In this document: one piece after another, positions 36,376-44,772 of the stretch
Position numbering within the stretch: the stretch's first letter is position 1
How the letters are laid out: the number at the start of each line of letters is the position of its first letter
IMG/VR virus record: IMGVR_UViG_3300044568_003751
Span: 1-64,000 of that record
Strand: one strand, 5' to 3'
From: a virus
Length of the DNA: 64,000 nucleotides
Position numbers and translations under genes: made by a program
The notes under the pieces: model-generated
Told to the model about the DNA's origin: nothing
Seen by the model: only the letters and a program-made list of their open reading frames with translations
The model's database searches: none

Positions 36376-38173
36376 GTATGACGTATTCTATTCGGGTGTA
36401 AAACCCAATCAATTTGCACACGAGCGTGAGGCTGATTCGATTGAGCATGCGCAGACCATGAGCCGCACAAAATATTTTTGGTGGATCACATACTTATGTG
36501 ACTACTCGGAGTGGGATTGGCTTTGGCAGCCCCCACCTTGGCAAGCACATCAACGTCATGCATGGCCCAGCCAATGGCAAAAAGATTCTGGTACATATCT
36601 AGTTCCGCGGTCAGCATACGCTGACACAAATTATCATCCCACACCCAGTATTATACGTGTTCACAGCGACAGTGTCAACTGGTCAATTCCCGACAGTATT
36701 GAATCTTTTGACACCACTTGGCATCCAGATCCAACAGACCCGCCTTACATATATCAGTTTGGTACACAACATCAGCGCACTGGTGGTCCGCAATATTGTG
36801 TGCCCGGTGCTGTTGATCTAAAGTTTGTGGACCAAATGCGTGTGACAACCAGCAGAGTGGCCACTGCTGTATACGAAATTGATCACATGGATGGTAATGC
36901 GGGCAACATCGTCAACACCACTAGGCGTGTTCGTTACTTTGACAACTATCGAGACACACTCATACGCTTGGCTCGAAGCGTAGGCACTGAACATGAGTTT
37001 GTGTGGGTATGTTCCAGCATTTGTGATTATACCAATTTTGACTTTTCGTGGCATCCTGAGCAATGGCAAGCCACAATGTTACACGTATTTGCCAGCGATG
37101 GCGAGAAGTTTGGGGACACATTCTTCATGCATGTGCCCTCATTTGCTCGTCGTGCAGAACGTGCAGAATTGCTAGAATGGTATGACTGTAACTTTGTGAG
37201 TACCAGTGTGCCACGTAGACCCATGCCTGTAATAGAACACAACTACGATAGCCAAGCCCAAGCAGTTCAAGCATTGCCGTTTGATGGACCACTTGCTGTG
37301 TATACCACAACAGATTATGTGCCGGGCAACTTGGCCACAGTTCCACTATGGAGAGAGAATGTCAAAACCATTGTGCCACTCTCAACAGGTGCTACCAGTG
37401 TGATTGTGCCCAAGACAGCGGTTCCCTATATCAAAACGCAGTTGTATGATTATCCTTATATAGACCGAACGCATCGCAAAGATAAAGATCAACCCCTGGA
37501 CATTGTGTTTATTGACAATGGTGAACGTGATGCTGACAGTAATTTTACACATCTTAATAGTGTAACATACAATTTAGAAAATAGATTACATCGAAGTTCC
37601 GGCGTGACGGGTCGTGTGGCCGCATACCAAGCAGCCGCCGACATGTCTAAAACTCCTTGGTTCTTTGCTGTGTTTGCTAAACTACGAGTCAACCAACACT
37701 TTGATTGGTCCTGGCAACCTGACCGCATGCAAGCGGCCAAGCACTATATCTTTCATGCACGAAACACAATCAATGATCTTGAATACGGTCACCAAGGCAT
37801 GATTGCTTATAATCGAAAACTCACACTAGAAAACACAGGTCAGGGCCTGGACTTTACACTGGACCAGCCACACGAAGTGGTGCCTGTACTATCAGGAGAT
37901 GCCATATACTATACCTCAAACTGGGTAGCCTGGCGCACAGCATTTAGAGAATGTCTGAAGTTACGGGCCAGTTTACCTGACGTAGAAAATGAATATAGAT
38001 TAAAGCAATGGCTTGAGGTAGACCACGGTGCAGGCCGGTGGAGTTCAAAAGGTGCTCAAGATGCTGTGGAGTACTATGAAGAAGTTGGCGGCGATTTTGC
38101 AGCACTCAAGAAAAGTTATGAGTGGGCCTGGTTGGCCACTTATGCGTTGATCAAACGCAATATAGTGTCTTAG
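36374..38173 (+). CDS. Three-repeat protein of unknown function (599 aa)
   Basis: 599 residues with one domain repeated three times: KYFWWITYLCDYSEWDWLW, then EFVWVCSSICDYTNFDFSW, then PWFFAVFAKLRVNQHFDWSW. Each is followed by a Q-x-x-x-H-x-F/W segment (QAHQRHAW, QATMLHVF, QAAKHYIF). Copies are separated by 150-280 residues with acidic strands such as VFIDNGERDAD that could act as GT-A-like metal sites. The repeat is known to me only from phage hypothetical proteins. It is flanked by glycosyltransferase-like genes, so a sugar-related role is likely but unproven. Confidence 0.7.
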   Translation: MYDVFYSGVKPNQFAHEREADSIEHAQTMSRTKYFWWITYLCDYSEWDWLWQPPPWQAHQRHAWPSQWQKDSGTYLVPRSAYADTNYHPTPSIIRVHSDSVNWSIPDSIESFDTTWHPDPTDPPYIYQFGTQHQRTGGPQYCVPGAVDLKFVDQMRVTTSRVATAVYEIDHMDGNAGNIVNTTRRVRYFDNYRDTLIRLARSVGTEHEFVWVCSSICDYTNFDFSWHPEQWQATMLHVFASDGEKFGDTFFMHVPSFARRAERAELLEWYDCNFVSTSVPRRPMPVIEHNYDSQAQAVQALPFDGPLAVYTTTDYVPGNLATVPLWRENVKTIVPLSTGATSVIVPKTAVPYIKTQLYDYPYIDRTHRKDKDQPLDIVFIDNGERDADSNFTHLNSVTYNLENRLHRSSGVTGRVAAYQAAADMSKTPWFFAVFAKLRVNQHFDWSWQPDRMQAAKHYIFHARNTINDLEYGHQGMIAYNRKLTLENTGQGLDFTLDQPHEVVPVLSGDAIYYTSNWVAWRTAFRECLKLRASLPDVENEYRLKQWLEVDHGAGRWSSKGAQDAVEYYEEVGGDFAALKKSYEWAWLATYALIKRNIVS

Positions 38174-38787
38174 TATGGATATTTTATTGGATTAGTACTA
38201 CTACCTTGAGTACGCCTTATATTTACAATTGGAGATGGAATGTAATTCCAGTTTAAAATATTTGAGCCCATTAATTTGTCGGAGTGCCCTGGACCATGTG
38301 TCTTGCAAAATTCTACAAGTTTCTTTGCACCAGTCGGTGATAGCCAATAAGCAGAAGCACCTGCAGACCAAGAGCCTAATTTAGAACTTTGATGCAAAAC
38401 ATACGGGCGTGTTAGTTTTAATAAATCAAAATTAGTCTTGATTTCAATTAACTCCGCTGTAATTTCAGAGTCGTCTTCTAAAACTATAATCGGTTCATCT
38501 AAACTAATGCACCGATTCCATAAAGTAAAATGACTAAAAAAACATCCATGTGCCCCAGGTAAATTTCCAAATTTATCTAAACGTTTGGTTGATCTTTTTG
38601 GCGGTGGTAAATTGTATTCGCTCCAAATATTTTCTGGTAAGTTATACCCATTGACAGCGTTAAAAATTTCAGTTTGCCAATTAAATTCTTGACAGGATCT
38701 TATTGCATTGTTGTACCTGTGAAAAGCCGATTGTGAATGAATACCTGCATTTGAATATAGTAATGAAATAATATAAACTTTGTACAT
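38170..38787 (-). CDS. Glycosyltransferase family 25 (LPS-type) protein
   Basis: 205 residues from the ATG at 38787, which overlaps the aminotransferase stop (TAATG). MYKVYIISLLYS is the family's first strand; GAHGCFFSHFTLWNRCI and IIVLEDDSEI are the GT25 signatures; ASAYWLSPTGAKKLVEF follows. GT25 enzymes transfer galactose or other hexoses onto LPS or protein glycans. The gene is clearly more AT-rich than its neighbours, suggesting later acquisition. It is convergent with, and overlaps by 4 nt, the three-repeat gene. Confidence 0.82.
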   Translation of the reverse strand: MYKVYIISLLYSNAGIHSQSAFHRYNNAIRSCQEFNWQTEIFNAVNGYNLPENIWSEYNLPPPKRSTKRLDKFGNLPGAHGCFFSHFTLWNRCISLDEPIIVLEDDSEITAELIEIKTNFDLLKLTRPYVLHQSSKLGSWSAGASAYWLSPTGAKKLVEFCKTHGPGHSDKLMGSNILNWNYIPSPIVNIRRTQGSSTNPIKYPY

Positions 38788-39857
38788 TATACGATCTCTA
38801 ACAACTGATCCATGATGTATTCTACTTCTAAGTCTGTTAATTCGGGGTAGATAGGCAGACTTAGACAACGTCTACTGAGTGAGCTGGCAGCACTCAACAT
38901 GTCGGGCCCTTGGTAGTGTTGGTATGCAGGAAGTTCGTGCAAAGGATGCTCGTAGTGAACTCTTGTGTCAATACCTGCCTTTAAGAGCCTGGCTCGAACT
39001 TGATCGCGGTCGTCTATGTCAATAACAAATTTGTGGAAGCAATGAGTATCAAAGTTTGTTTCGTTGATCAAACAACGCACAGGACTATCCTTGAATGCAT
39101 CTATCCACTGTCTAGCAATGTACCTACGGCGTGCTTGCCAGTCGTTTATGTACTTTGTTTTGACTAACATTTGAGCACAGTCAACTTCACTCATACGTGA
39201 GTTTGTACCTACTTCGGCATGCCCGGTGTTCTTGCCATTGTTGACCCAACCACGAGCGTAATTCAACAACTCGTAGTCATCTGTAACAACGGCACCACCA
39301 TTGCCATAGTTGCCCAAGTTTTTCATGGGATCAAAACTAATTGCAGAAGCCATACCATGACGATACCTGCTACCAGCTAGCCAATGTTGTGCAGCATCTT
39401 CGATTAACGATCCTTGCCTGTGCATCCAGTCCGGTAATGCAGCACCGTATAATCCTATGCCAAGTATGCCCTGGATTGATACCTCCTGGTCGATCTTGCT
39501 GTAATCCATGATACCATATGCATCTGTGTCAACAAAATGTATATTCCAACCTGCACGAATAAAAGCATTGGCACTGGCCGGAAATGTCATGGACGGAACA
39601 AGTACAGTGGGAGGATGTATTCCTAGTCTTTGACGAACAAAGCTGGCAATAATTTCTAGTGCTTGTGTGCCTGAATGACAAGTAACAGCATGCTTGATAT
39701 GATTTTCATAGGCCAACCATGACTCAAAGTTAGCAGTGTTTTCTGCATTCATGAGACGACCAGATGTTAGGACTTGATCCGTAACGTCCAGTATCTCTTT
39801 GCGTAGATTGTTATACTGTCTTTGAAGACCAGTAAACTGAATTAGAGAGCCATTCAT
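38787..39857 (-). CDS. DegT/DnrJ/EryC1/StrS-family PLP aminotransferase
   Basis: 356 residues; the ATG at 39857 is preceded by GAAGGATT, whereas the earlier in-frame start at 39881 has no such site. CHSGTQALEI is the substrate/PLP phosphate region, LIEDAAQHW the PLP-stacking motif, SFDPMKNLGNYGNGGAVV carries the Schiff-base Lys. These enzymes aminate NDP-keto-sugars or keto-cyclitols. It overlaps the upstream epimerase gene by 47 nt and is followed by GT25, together a compact amino-sugar cassette. Confidence 0.85.
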   Translation of the reverse strand: MNGSLIQFTGLQRQYNNLRKEILDVTDQVLTSGRLMNAENTANFESWLAYENHIKHAVTCHSGTQALEIIASFVRQRLGIHPPTVLVPSMTFPASANAFIRAGWNIHFVDTDAYGIMDYSKIDQEVSIQGILGIGLYGAALPDWMHRQGSLIEDAAQHWLAGSRYRHGMASAISFDPMKNLGNYGNGGAVVTDDYELLNYARGWVNNGKNTGHAEVGTNSRMSEVDCAQMLVKTKYINDWQARRRYIARQWIDAFKDSPVRCLINETNFDTHCFHKFVIDIDDRDQVRARLLKAGIDTRVHYEHPLHELPAYQHYQGPDMLSAASSLSRRCLSLPIYPELTDLEVEYIMDQLLEIV

Positions 39858-40782
39858 AGTATTTTTGGAATCCTTCTTCAACGTCTACTTTGGGATCAAA
39901 GCCAAGTATGGTTCTTGCACGATCGATATTTAACGCACCGCGACTTGGGAAGTCTGCGTCTTTGTCACGTGTTTCAATTGTGCCTCGGCCCACAATCTTC
40001 ACAATCATTTCTGCGGCTTCTAGCAAACTTACCGAGTGTGATTTGGTAATGTTGAATGTTTTATTGGCACTCATGATACGTGTAGCCGCCGCAACAACGC
40101 CATCCGCGGCGTCATCCACATAGGTAAAGTCTAACGTCTCCCCTGCACCATTAACATTGAGCACGCCTCCTCGCATGGCTGTGAGCATAAATTTAGCCAC
40201 CACTCGGTCTTCCACGTCCAAGGGTCCGTATACAGCACTAGGGCGAATAATAGCGTAGTCAAAGCAACCACGACGATGATAGTCTTTAACAAGGTCTTCT
40301 CCTGCAAGTTTCATAATTCCATATTGTCCAATTGGACGGCATGGGTCATCTTCTAGCACCTGGTCTTCAAAGTCTCCATACACCATGCTACTAGATATGT
40401 ACACAACACGTTCGACTCGGTGTTTTTTGGCACTCTCGCAAACGTTGATCAATCCCTCCATCATGACTCTAGCACCCCATGCAGGGTTGGCATTCACAAC
40501 TTTTTGTCGAGGAAAGCTGGCCATGTGTATGATTACTTCTGGCCGGTGATTCTCTACCACACGATCAAACGCTTCGGCATCAGAGATATCAGTGCGATAT
40601 ATGTGCTGTGTTTTAATCTTCTTACGTCTCTCATCCAACAAGTACTCTAGTTCGTCTTGCGGAATAATACCATAGTTGGTCATAATGTCCACAATCACAA
40701 CTTCGTGTTCTTTTGCTTCTAATCGTTCGACTACATTGTGTCCAATCAGACCCATGCCCCCGGTTACTAAAAATTTACTCAT
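39811..40782 (-). CDS. NAD-dependent NDP-sugar epimerase/dehydratase
   Basis: 323 residues. GGMGLIG Rossmann motif at the N-terminus, HMASFPRQ, YISSSMVYGD with the catalytic Ser, YGIMK with the catalytic Tyr-x3-Lys, and LDFTYVDDAADGVV: the extended SDR (GalE/RmlB-like) pattern. Exact reaction cannot be told from sequence. It sits first in the epimerase, aminotransferase, GT25 series; its start overlaps the stop of the upstream phage gene by 4 nt. Confidence 0.83.
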   Translation of the reverse strand: MSKFLVTGGMGLIGHNVVERLEAKEHEVVIVDIMTNYGIIPQDELEYLLDERRKKIKTQHIYRTDISDAEAFDRVVENHRPEVIIHMASFPRQKVVNANPAWGARVMMEGLINVCESAKKHRVERVVYISSSMVYGDFEDQVLEDDPCRPIGQYGIMKLAGEDLVKDYHRRGCFDYAIIRPSAVYGPLDVEDRVVAKFMLTAMRGGVLNVNGAGETLDFTYVDDAADGVVAAATRIMSANKTFNITKSHSVSLLEAAEMIVKIVGRGTIETRDKDADFPSRGALNIDRARTILGFDPKVDVEEGFQKYYEWLSNSVYWSSKTV

Positions 40783-41105
40783 TTATTATTTTCCCATTTG
40801 AGTCGCCAAAAAGTTTCGTTTTGTTCGCTGAGTCTGGCCACAATACGATACATGTGTCCATAACTATGTGGGTCCATGCTACGAGTCCAGTAAGGTTTGT
40901 CCACAGCATTTTCCATTATGAATCGGCCAGCATCTGATTCTTGCCATTTGTATATGGGTTCTGCTACAAATAAGTCCGGATCTTCTACATCGCCCATGCG
41001 TATCTCGTGTACACATACATCACGAAAGCGCACTGCCTTATCGCCGATAATTTTGACTTGTTCAGGTTGCCAGTGGTCTGGTTGTTCCGTGTGTGTTATT
41101 GCCAT
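40779..41105 (-). CDS. Conserved phage protein, probably leaderless mRNA (108 aa)
   Basis: 108 residues. Motifs VCVHEIRMGDVEDPDLFVAE and YKWQESDAGRFIMENA, then YWTRSMDPHSYGH. I recognise it as a T4-like cyanophage hypothetical protein. The ATG lies only 5 nt from a TATACT -10 box, with no room for a ribosome-binding site, so the transcript should start at or next to the ATG. First gene of the minus-strand sugar cassette. Function unknown. Confidence 0.78.
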   Translation of the reverse strand: MAITHTEQPDHWQPEQVKIIGDKAVRFRDVCVHEIRMGDVEDPDLFVAEPIYKWQESDAGRFIMENAVDKPYWTRSMDPHSYGHMYRIVARLSEQNETFWRLKWENNK

Positions 41106-41110
41106 ACACT

Positions 41111-41139
41111 AGTATAGCAGATGGATCAAGTTTTTGCAA
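41111..41139 (-). promoter_or_regulatory. sigma70-type promoter TTGCAA-N17-TATACT
   Basis: -35 TTGCAA at 41134-41139, 17-nt spacer ending in TGC (extended -10), -10 TATACT at 41111-41116. Drives the gene starting at 41105, 5 nt beyond the -10. Confidence 0.7.
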
Positions 41140-41797
41140 CTAGATCGGTGGCCATTGGGAAGATTGCAGCAATGGCTCGAGCACACTCAACTGCCACTGC
41201 TTGATGTTCTAGTTGTGTACCATTACCTGAACGTAGTTCAATAAAGTGTATCCATGATCGCAAGGTACCGTTCATGTATAGTCGACTTTGTATCAGGCCT
41301 TCAGGCAGCACAGCACGTGCCTGTTCCTTGGCAATACCGTTAGCAATAGCCCATTCGTACTCGCGTCGGGCTGCATAGATCACACGTTGTTGAGCACGAT
41401 ACCACTCGTTCTCCAACAAGTGATCCGCATGCTCTATGCTGTTTTGTCGATTCTTTGGGTCTTGAAGTCTTCCACTGCGGGTAACAAACTCAAGATCCGT
41501 TGTCGGGTCAGCATATCGTTGACTGAATTCTTGGAAACTGAAACTTCGGTGTCTGAGGATTTGCCGTGCAATATCTCGTGTTGTCGTAATTTCCATGCAA
41601 GCTGAAACCATTTCGAGTGGACTCCAATGCTGGTGTCGCACAAGGTAACGGATGAGTTTTTCGCTGGTTTCGTTGTTGAACTGGTTGGAGGGATTGGATA
41701 CTCGTGCGCAGAAAGCGATAAGTTCTTGAGCATCGTCAATGCCCTGGGTTCTAAAGTCTTCTGTTGGTTGCGAATAGGAGACAAGTCGGACATTCAT
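41126..41797 (-). CDS. thyX: Flavin-dependent thymidylate synthase ThyX
   Basis: 223 residues, normal for the family. The ThyX motif RHRX7S is RHRSFSFQEFS at residues 82-92. ThyX makes dTMP from dUMP with methylenetetrahydrofolate and FAD/NADPH, supplying thymidylate for phage DNA. C-terminal LYMNGTLRSWIHFIELR holds further substrate-binding residues. The ATG overlaps the stop of the upstream 104-residue gene by 4 nt. The promoter of the downstream gene overlaps its 3' end. ThyX is common in large T4-like phages. Confidence 0.93.
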   Translation of the reverse strand: MNVRLVSYSQPTEDFRTQGIDDAQELIAFCARVSNPSNQFNNETSEKLIRYLVRHQHWSPLEMVSACMEITTTRDIARQILRHRSFSFQEFSQRYADPTTDLEFVTRSGRLQDPKNRQNSIEHADHLLENEWYRAQQRVIYAARREYEWAIANGIAKEQARAVLPEGLIQSRLYMNGTLRSWIHFIELRSGNGTQLEHQAVAVECARAIAAIFPMATDLVAKT

Positions 41798-42108
41798 ATA
41801 TCTTTTAAAAGTCGATCAGTTTCGGGTTGTACAAGTTTGGCAACTTCAGTAACATCAACCACAAAGTCAATGTCACGAACTGTGTCGCCAAGTTCGGTTA
41901 GTGTGCGGGTCAACACCATCTCAAGTTCTTCAAGATCAAGTCCTTGGCGGCGTAACGTAGCCAAGTTCAAAGTTCTTTGTCGCCGACCATCTTGACTACC
42001 GCCCAACTTGATCACAACTTTTTTGATGCATTCAAGTGGAACTTCGGTCTTGGTCACTTCAGAGATTATGTGTTCCCACTGTTGTATAAATTCATCACTG
42101 AACGGCAT
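41794..42108 (-). CDS. Conserved hypothetical protein (104 aa)
   Basis: 104 residues, mostly helical and charged (FIQQWEHIISEVTKTEVP, LEELEMVLTRTLTELGD, FVVDVTEVAKLV). No motif recognised. It overlaps thyX by 4 nt and the upstream 245-residue gene by 14 nt, so it is part of one operon. The basic GRRQRTLNLATLRRQG segment could bind nucleic acid, which is speculative. Confidence 0.7.
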   Translation of the reverse strand: MPFSDEFIQQWEHIISEVTKTEVPLECIKKVVIKLGGSQDGRRQRTLNLATLRRQGLDLEELEMVLTRTLTELGDTVRDIDFVVDVTEVAKLVQPETDRLLKDI

Positions 42109-42832
42109 CAGCAGTCGCTAGCTTGGCTTTGGGAGGACGACCTTTTTTAGGTGCAGTTGTGACAACAGGATCAGCCATGGTATAGTCTGATAAGTTCACA
42201 GCAGGATTCAATCCTTGTGCTTGCTTTTTCATTCTGGCAGCTTCGGCAATCATGCCTTTGGCTTCTGATTCCATGCGCTTGGCCTGTGCCAACATGTTGG
42301 CCGCAAGAGTCTTGTCATCCAGGGCACCATCCGGGGATTGTAGTGGTGGAACATAAGGTGTGGCTGTGTCTTGTGATTTGCGTTCTTCTCTACGTTTGTA
42401 TTCTGCTTCGGCCTTGCGCTTTTGTGCAGGATCAACAAAGCCAGCACTGGCGTCAATTTCTTGCAGTCGCTTGAGTGCTTCGCCGCCTTGTTCCATCTCA
42501 CGGATGATCTTGTTCATCTCATCCAGTTTGACTGAACTCTGTGTTGTGGGAGTTACAATTACTTGATTGGTAGGCACCTTCTTGATCATGCCTTCTCGGT
42601 GCAAGGCTTCCAGTTGTGGACGACCATCTGGCAGGAGATTGCGATGCAATACTTCAGACAGATTGGTAGCTGCCTGTCCAGCAGGGCTTTCCAGCGTGGA
42701 CATGATTGAGTTATGAATGTGTGTGGGCAATGTGTCGGGATATACCACAAGGCACATGTGATCCTCGCCTGGTACTTCTCTAAAGAGCAGTGCAACCTTG
42801 CGGTCTCCGTGTCGTCCTATATGTTTAAGCAT
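42095..42832 (-). CDS. Conserved T4-like phage protein (245 aa)
   Basis: 245 residues from the ATG at 42832, with AAGGAGA 5 nt upstream deciding the start over an in-frame start further out. The N-terminal 110 residues (MLKHIGRHGDRKVALLFREV, GEDHMCLVVYPD, LHRNLLPDGRPQLEALHREG) match a protein conserved in T4-like cyanophages. The middle is a long charged helix (likely coiled coil, 150-210) and the end is low-complexity basic (KKGRPPKAK, an AT-hook-like GRP). Function unknown; DNA association is possible. Confidence 0.78.
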   Translation of the reverse strand: MLKHIGRHGDRKVALLFREVPGEDHMCLVVYPDTLPTHIHNSIMSTLESPAGQAATNLSEVLHRNLLPDGRPQLEALHREGMIKKVPTNQVIVTPTTQSSVKLDEMNKIIREMEQGGEALKRLQEIDASAGFVDPAQKRKAEAEYKRREERKSQDTATPYVPPLQSPDGALDDKTLAANMLAQAKRMESEAKGMIAEAARMKKQAQGLNPAVNLSDYTMADPVVTTAPKKGRPPKAKLATADAVQ

Positions 42833-43025
42833 TGGTATCTCCTTGTGGTGGTGCTTGGTCTGTTTGATCTTGTTGCTTACTGGCCTCAAGGAATCTAGAC
42901 AGTTTGTCGTAAGTTTCTCCTACTCTGGTCATCTCTGCGGCTCGAAAAGCACCTCGAGTGCATGCGGCATCGATAAGAGCATGTAATGATGCTAAATCAG
43001 CAATGGTAAGTTGAGTGTTTTCCAT
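42825..43025 (-). CDS. Conserved small phage protein (66 aa)
   Basis: 66 residues. MENTQLTIADLASLHALIDAA and then CTRGAFRAAEMTRVGETYDKL; a short two-helix protein found in T4-like cyanophages next to the same larger neighbour, as I recall. Overlaps it by 8 nt. The ATG follows AGTAAATA by only 5 nt, without a ribosome-binding site. Confidence 0.72.
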   Translation of the reverse strand: MENTQLTIADLASLHALIDAACTRGAFRAAEMTRVGETYDKLSRFLEASKQQDQTDQAPPQGDTNA

Positions 43026-43030
43026 ATAGA

Positions 43031-43038
43031 TATTTACT
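43031..43038 (-). promoter_or_regulatory. Late promoter-like AGTAAATA
   Basis: AGTAAATA ends 5 nt before the ATG at 43025 and deviates from TATAAATA at two positions. The same motif at the same distance precedes the gene at 55903. Confidence 0.35.
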
Positions 43039-43049
43039 GTCTACATATC

Positions 43050-43934
43050 TCAAGAAATAATTTCAGTCGGTATTTTGGAGAAATTCACTAGTCCCAATTG
43101 CTGTCTAATTAGTTCAATAGGAAGCGTGATTGTAGGCAGAAACGGCATTTGTAATCTTAACTGATTCTGGTAATTATCTTTTACAGGGTGTAATCTTTCA
43201 AAACCATTCATTTTGACTCTACGTTCCATCTCGGGCCAAGCACGTTGAAATTCTAATATTTTTTCAGGACTTACCCCAAGCGGATTCTGCACAAAGTAAT
43301 TAACATCTTGACAAACTATTTTTAGTACTGAACTGTCTAAATACGCCGCTATCAGTTCAGGAGTAGTTTCATAAAAACTAGGATAGTGTCGATTGCCGTG
43401 TGATTTATTCCATTCGTGGGTCATCACATGTGTAGGACTATACTTTATTACTGGTTGTCCTGCATGTTTAGAAATTGCATCTTCGCGACCTCCCATGATT
43501 AAACTATATCCTTGTTGTTCTGCTTGTTCCATTAACCAAAGTTGTAGATATCTAAAAACTTCGTGGCTTTTATATCCTTGATCAATATAAGGTTTTGCAC
43601 CTTGCTCAATGAAATTCAATATGTCAACATTCAATACAATTGGATTAATTTTATGTTGAGTGCAGAATTTAAAAGCCCATTCTATATCTTGTTCATTGTA
43701 CTTGTCATTATATTGCATAATGAATACAACAAAGTCTATTTCTTGTTCAATTAGACTGCGACAAATAACTTCGCTATCAATTCCACCACTGAATGCAACT
43801 GCTAGTGGTGCAGTGGCAGATTTAGCAATAAGTCGAACAGTGGTGTTAACTTCTTCACGTAACGATCCTGCTTGCCTATTAATTGGCTTAAAACTCACAG
43901 TAAAAGGATATAAAGTATAATCAAATGCTAACAT
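43050..43934 (-). CDS. PP-loop ATP pyrophosphatase / asparagine synthase-like enzyme (294 aa)
   Basis: 294 residues from the ATG at 43934. AVAFSGGIDSEV at about residue 48 is the SGGxDS PP-loop that binds ATP for substrate adenylation. Later blocks: FVVFIMQYNDKYNEQDIEWA, IMGGREDAISK (acidic Mg site region) and HPVKDNYQNQLRLQ. There is no glutaminase domain, so free ammonia or another nucleophile would be used. AT-rich relative to its neighbours. It overlaps the upstream small gene by 7 nt. One of three PP-loop proteins in the window. Confidence 0.78.
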   Translation of the reverse strand: MLAFDYTLYPFTVSFKPINRQAGSLREEVNTTVRLIAKSATAPLAVAFSGGIDSEVICRSLIEQEIDFVVFIMQYNDKYNEQDIEWAFKFCTQHKINPIVLNVDILNFIEQGAKPYIDQGYKSHEVFRYLQLWLMEQAEQQGYSLIMGGREDAISKHAGQPVIKYSPTHVMTHEWNKSHGNRHYPSFYETTPELIAAYLDSSVLKIVCQDVNYFVQNPLGVSPEKILEFQRAWPEMERRVKMNGFERLHPVKDNYQNQLRLQMPFLPTITLPIELIRQQLGLVNFSKIPTEIIS

Positions 43935-44146
43935 TTTTGAGTCCCTAAAAATTGATTCAATCGATCGACTGCTTCGTTGAAGTCCACTGCCCAAACCCGT
44001 GCTTCTAATATGTTACCTGTGATCTGCATGTCAAACGGTATGACACCGCCGAACGCAAAATCATCTGGAAGTTCTGTAGTTACCACAAATTCCTGCAAAT
44101 TCTTTGCTCTAAAGATCAAGTTAGTGGCCATGTCGACTGAGTTCAT
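43928..44146 (-). CDS. Conserved hypothetical protein (72 aa)
   Basis: 72 residues: ATNLIFRAKNLQEFVVTTE, then FGGVIPFDMQITGN and VDFNEAVDRLNQFL. Alternating beta/alpha, no Cys motif, no membrane segment. Translationally coupled on both sides (7-nt overlap downstream, 4-nt upstream). Looks like a small early phage protein; function unknown. Confidence 0.65.
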   Translation of the reverse strand: MNSVDMATNLIFRAKNLQEFVVTTELPDDFAFGGVIPFDMQITGNILEARVWAVDFNEAVDRLNQFLGTQKC

Positions 44147-44382
44147 TTGTACTCCTTAATATCCTTGTGCTTGACAATGATAAAGTTATATATGCGATTG
44201 TCATGCCGGATGGGTAAATCTAGGTGTATGGTGATCTCAGGACCGTCCCGGTGGTTGAGCAAGCGATCGTTGCCAACCGTGCCCACAAACGGGATCCGGT
44301 TCCACTTACCTGTAACACGATCACCTATGTCCCATACGGCTTGGTAGCCTATACGGTCAAAGTAATCAGTTTGACTGCCCAT
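44143..44382 (-). CDS. Hypothetical protein, possible small beta-barrel (79 aa)
   Basis: 79 residues. AVWDIGDRVTGKWNRIPFVG, TVGNDRLL, EITIHLDLPI and YNFIIVKHKDI suggest a five-strand barrel such as an SH3-like fold. Overlaps its neighbours by 4 and 17 nt in the same operon. No further assignment possible. Confidence 0.62.
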   Translation of the reverse strand: MGSQTDYFDRIGYQAVWDIGDRVTGKWNRIPFVGTVGNDRLLNHRDGPEITIHLDLPIRHDNRIYNFIIVKHKDIKEYK

Positions 44383-44551
44383 GCTGACCCATTTTTTTGC
44401 CAGACAGCAACAAGTTTACTACTGAAACAAATAGACTCAAACTGCCATATGCCATGTCGCCTCGAGCAAAGTAATCTGCGGCAACCATCAAACTAACACC
44501 TGACACAAAGCCAGAAATAACATCTTGATGTTTTATTATCCATGCGTACAT
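44366..44551 (-). CDS. Small membrane protein (61 aa)
   Basis: 61 residues with two hydrophobic stretches (VISGFVSGVSLMVAADYF; GSLSLFVSVVNLLL), predicted to be a two-helix inner-membrane protein. It overlaps the next gene by 17 nt and abuts the upstream gene at base 44551. Function unknown. Confidence 0.62.
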   Translation of the reverse strand: MYAWIIKHQDVISGFVSGVSLMVAADYFARGDMAYGSLSLFVSVVNLLLSGKKMGQHGQSN

Positions 44552-44772
44552 TATATTAAATCCTTAAACATTTTTTTACGTCCTTCTTCACCAATGTGAT
44601 AGTCGAACAATTCTCTTGTGCGTTGCAACATAGCACAAGCCATCATCAATTGATCCTCACGATCATCGCACATGAGGATCTGTTGCTCTATCGGACGCAT
44701 GAGGTCAGCCATGCGTTTTTGAATCTCGCTCACATCTTTCTTTCGTGAATCATTGATTCGAAAGTTTCCCAC
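44551..44772 (-). CDS. Conserved small phage protein (73 aa)
   Basis: 73 residues, helical: RKKDVSEIQKRMADLMRPIE, then EDQLMMACAMLQRTRELFDY. Methionine-rich, cytoplasmic. Pattern known to me from T4-like cyanophages. Overlaps the upstream 69-residue gene by 43 nt, an unusually long overlap. Confidence 0.68.
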   Translation of the reverse strand: MGNFRINDSRKKDVSEIQKRMADLMRPIEQQILMCDDREDQLMMACAMLQRTRELFDYHIGEEGRKKMFKDLI

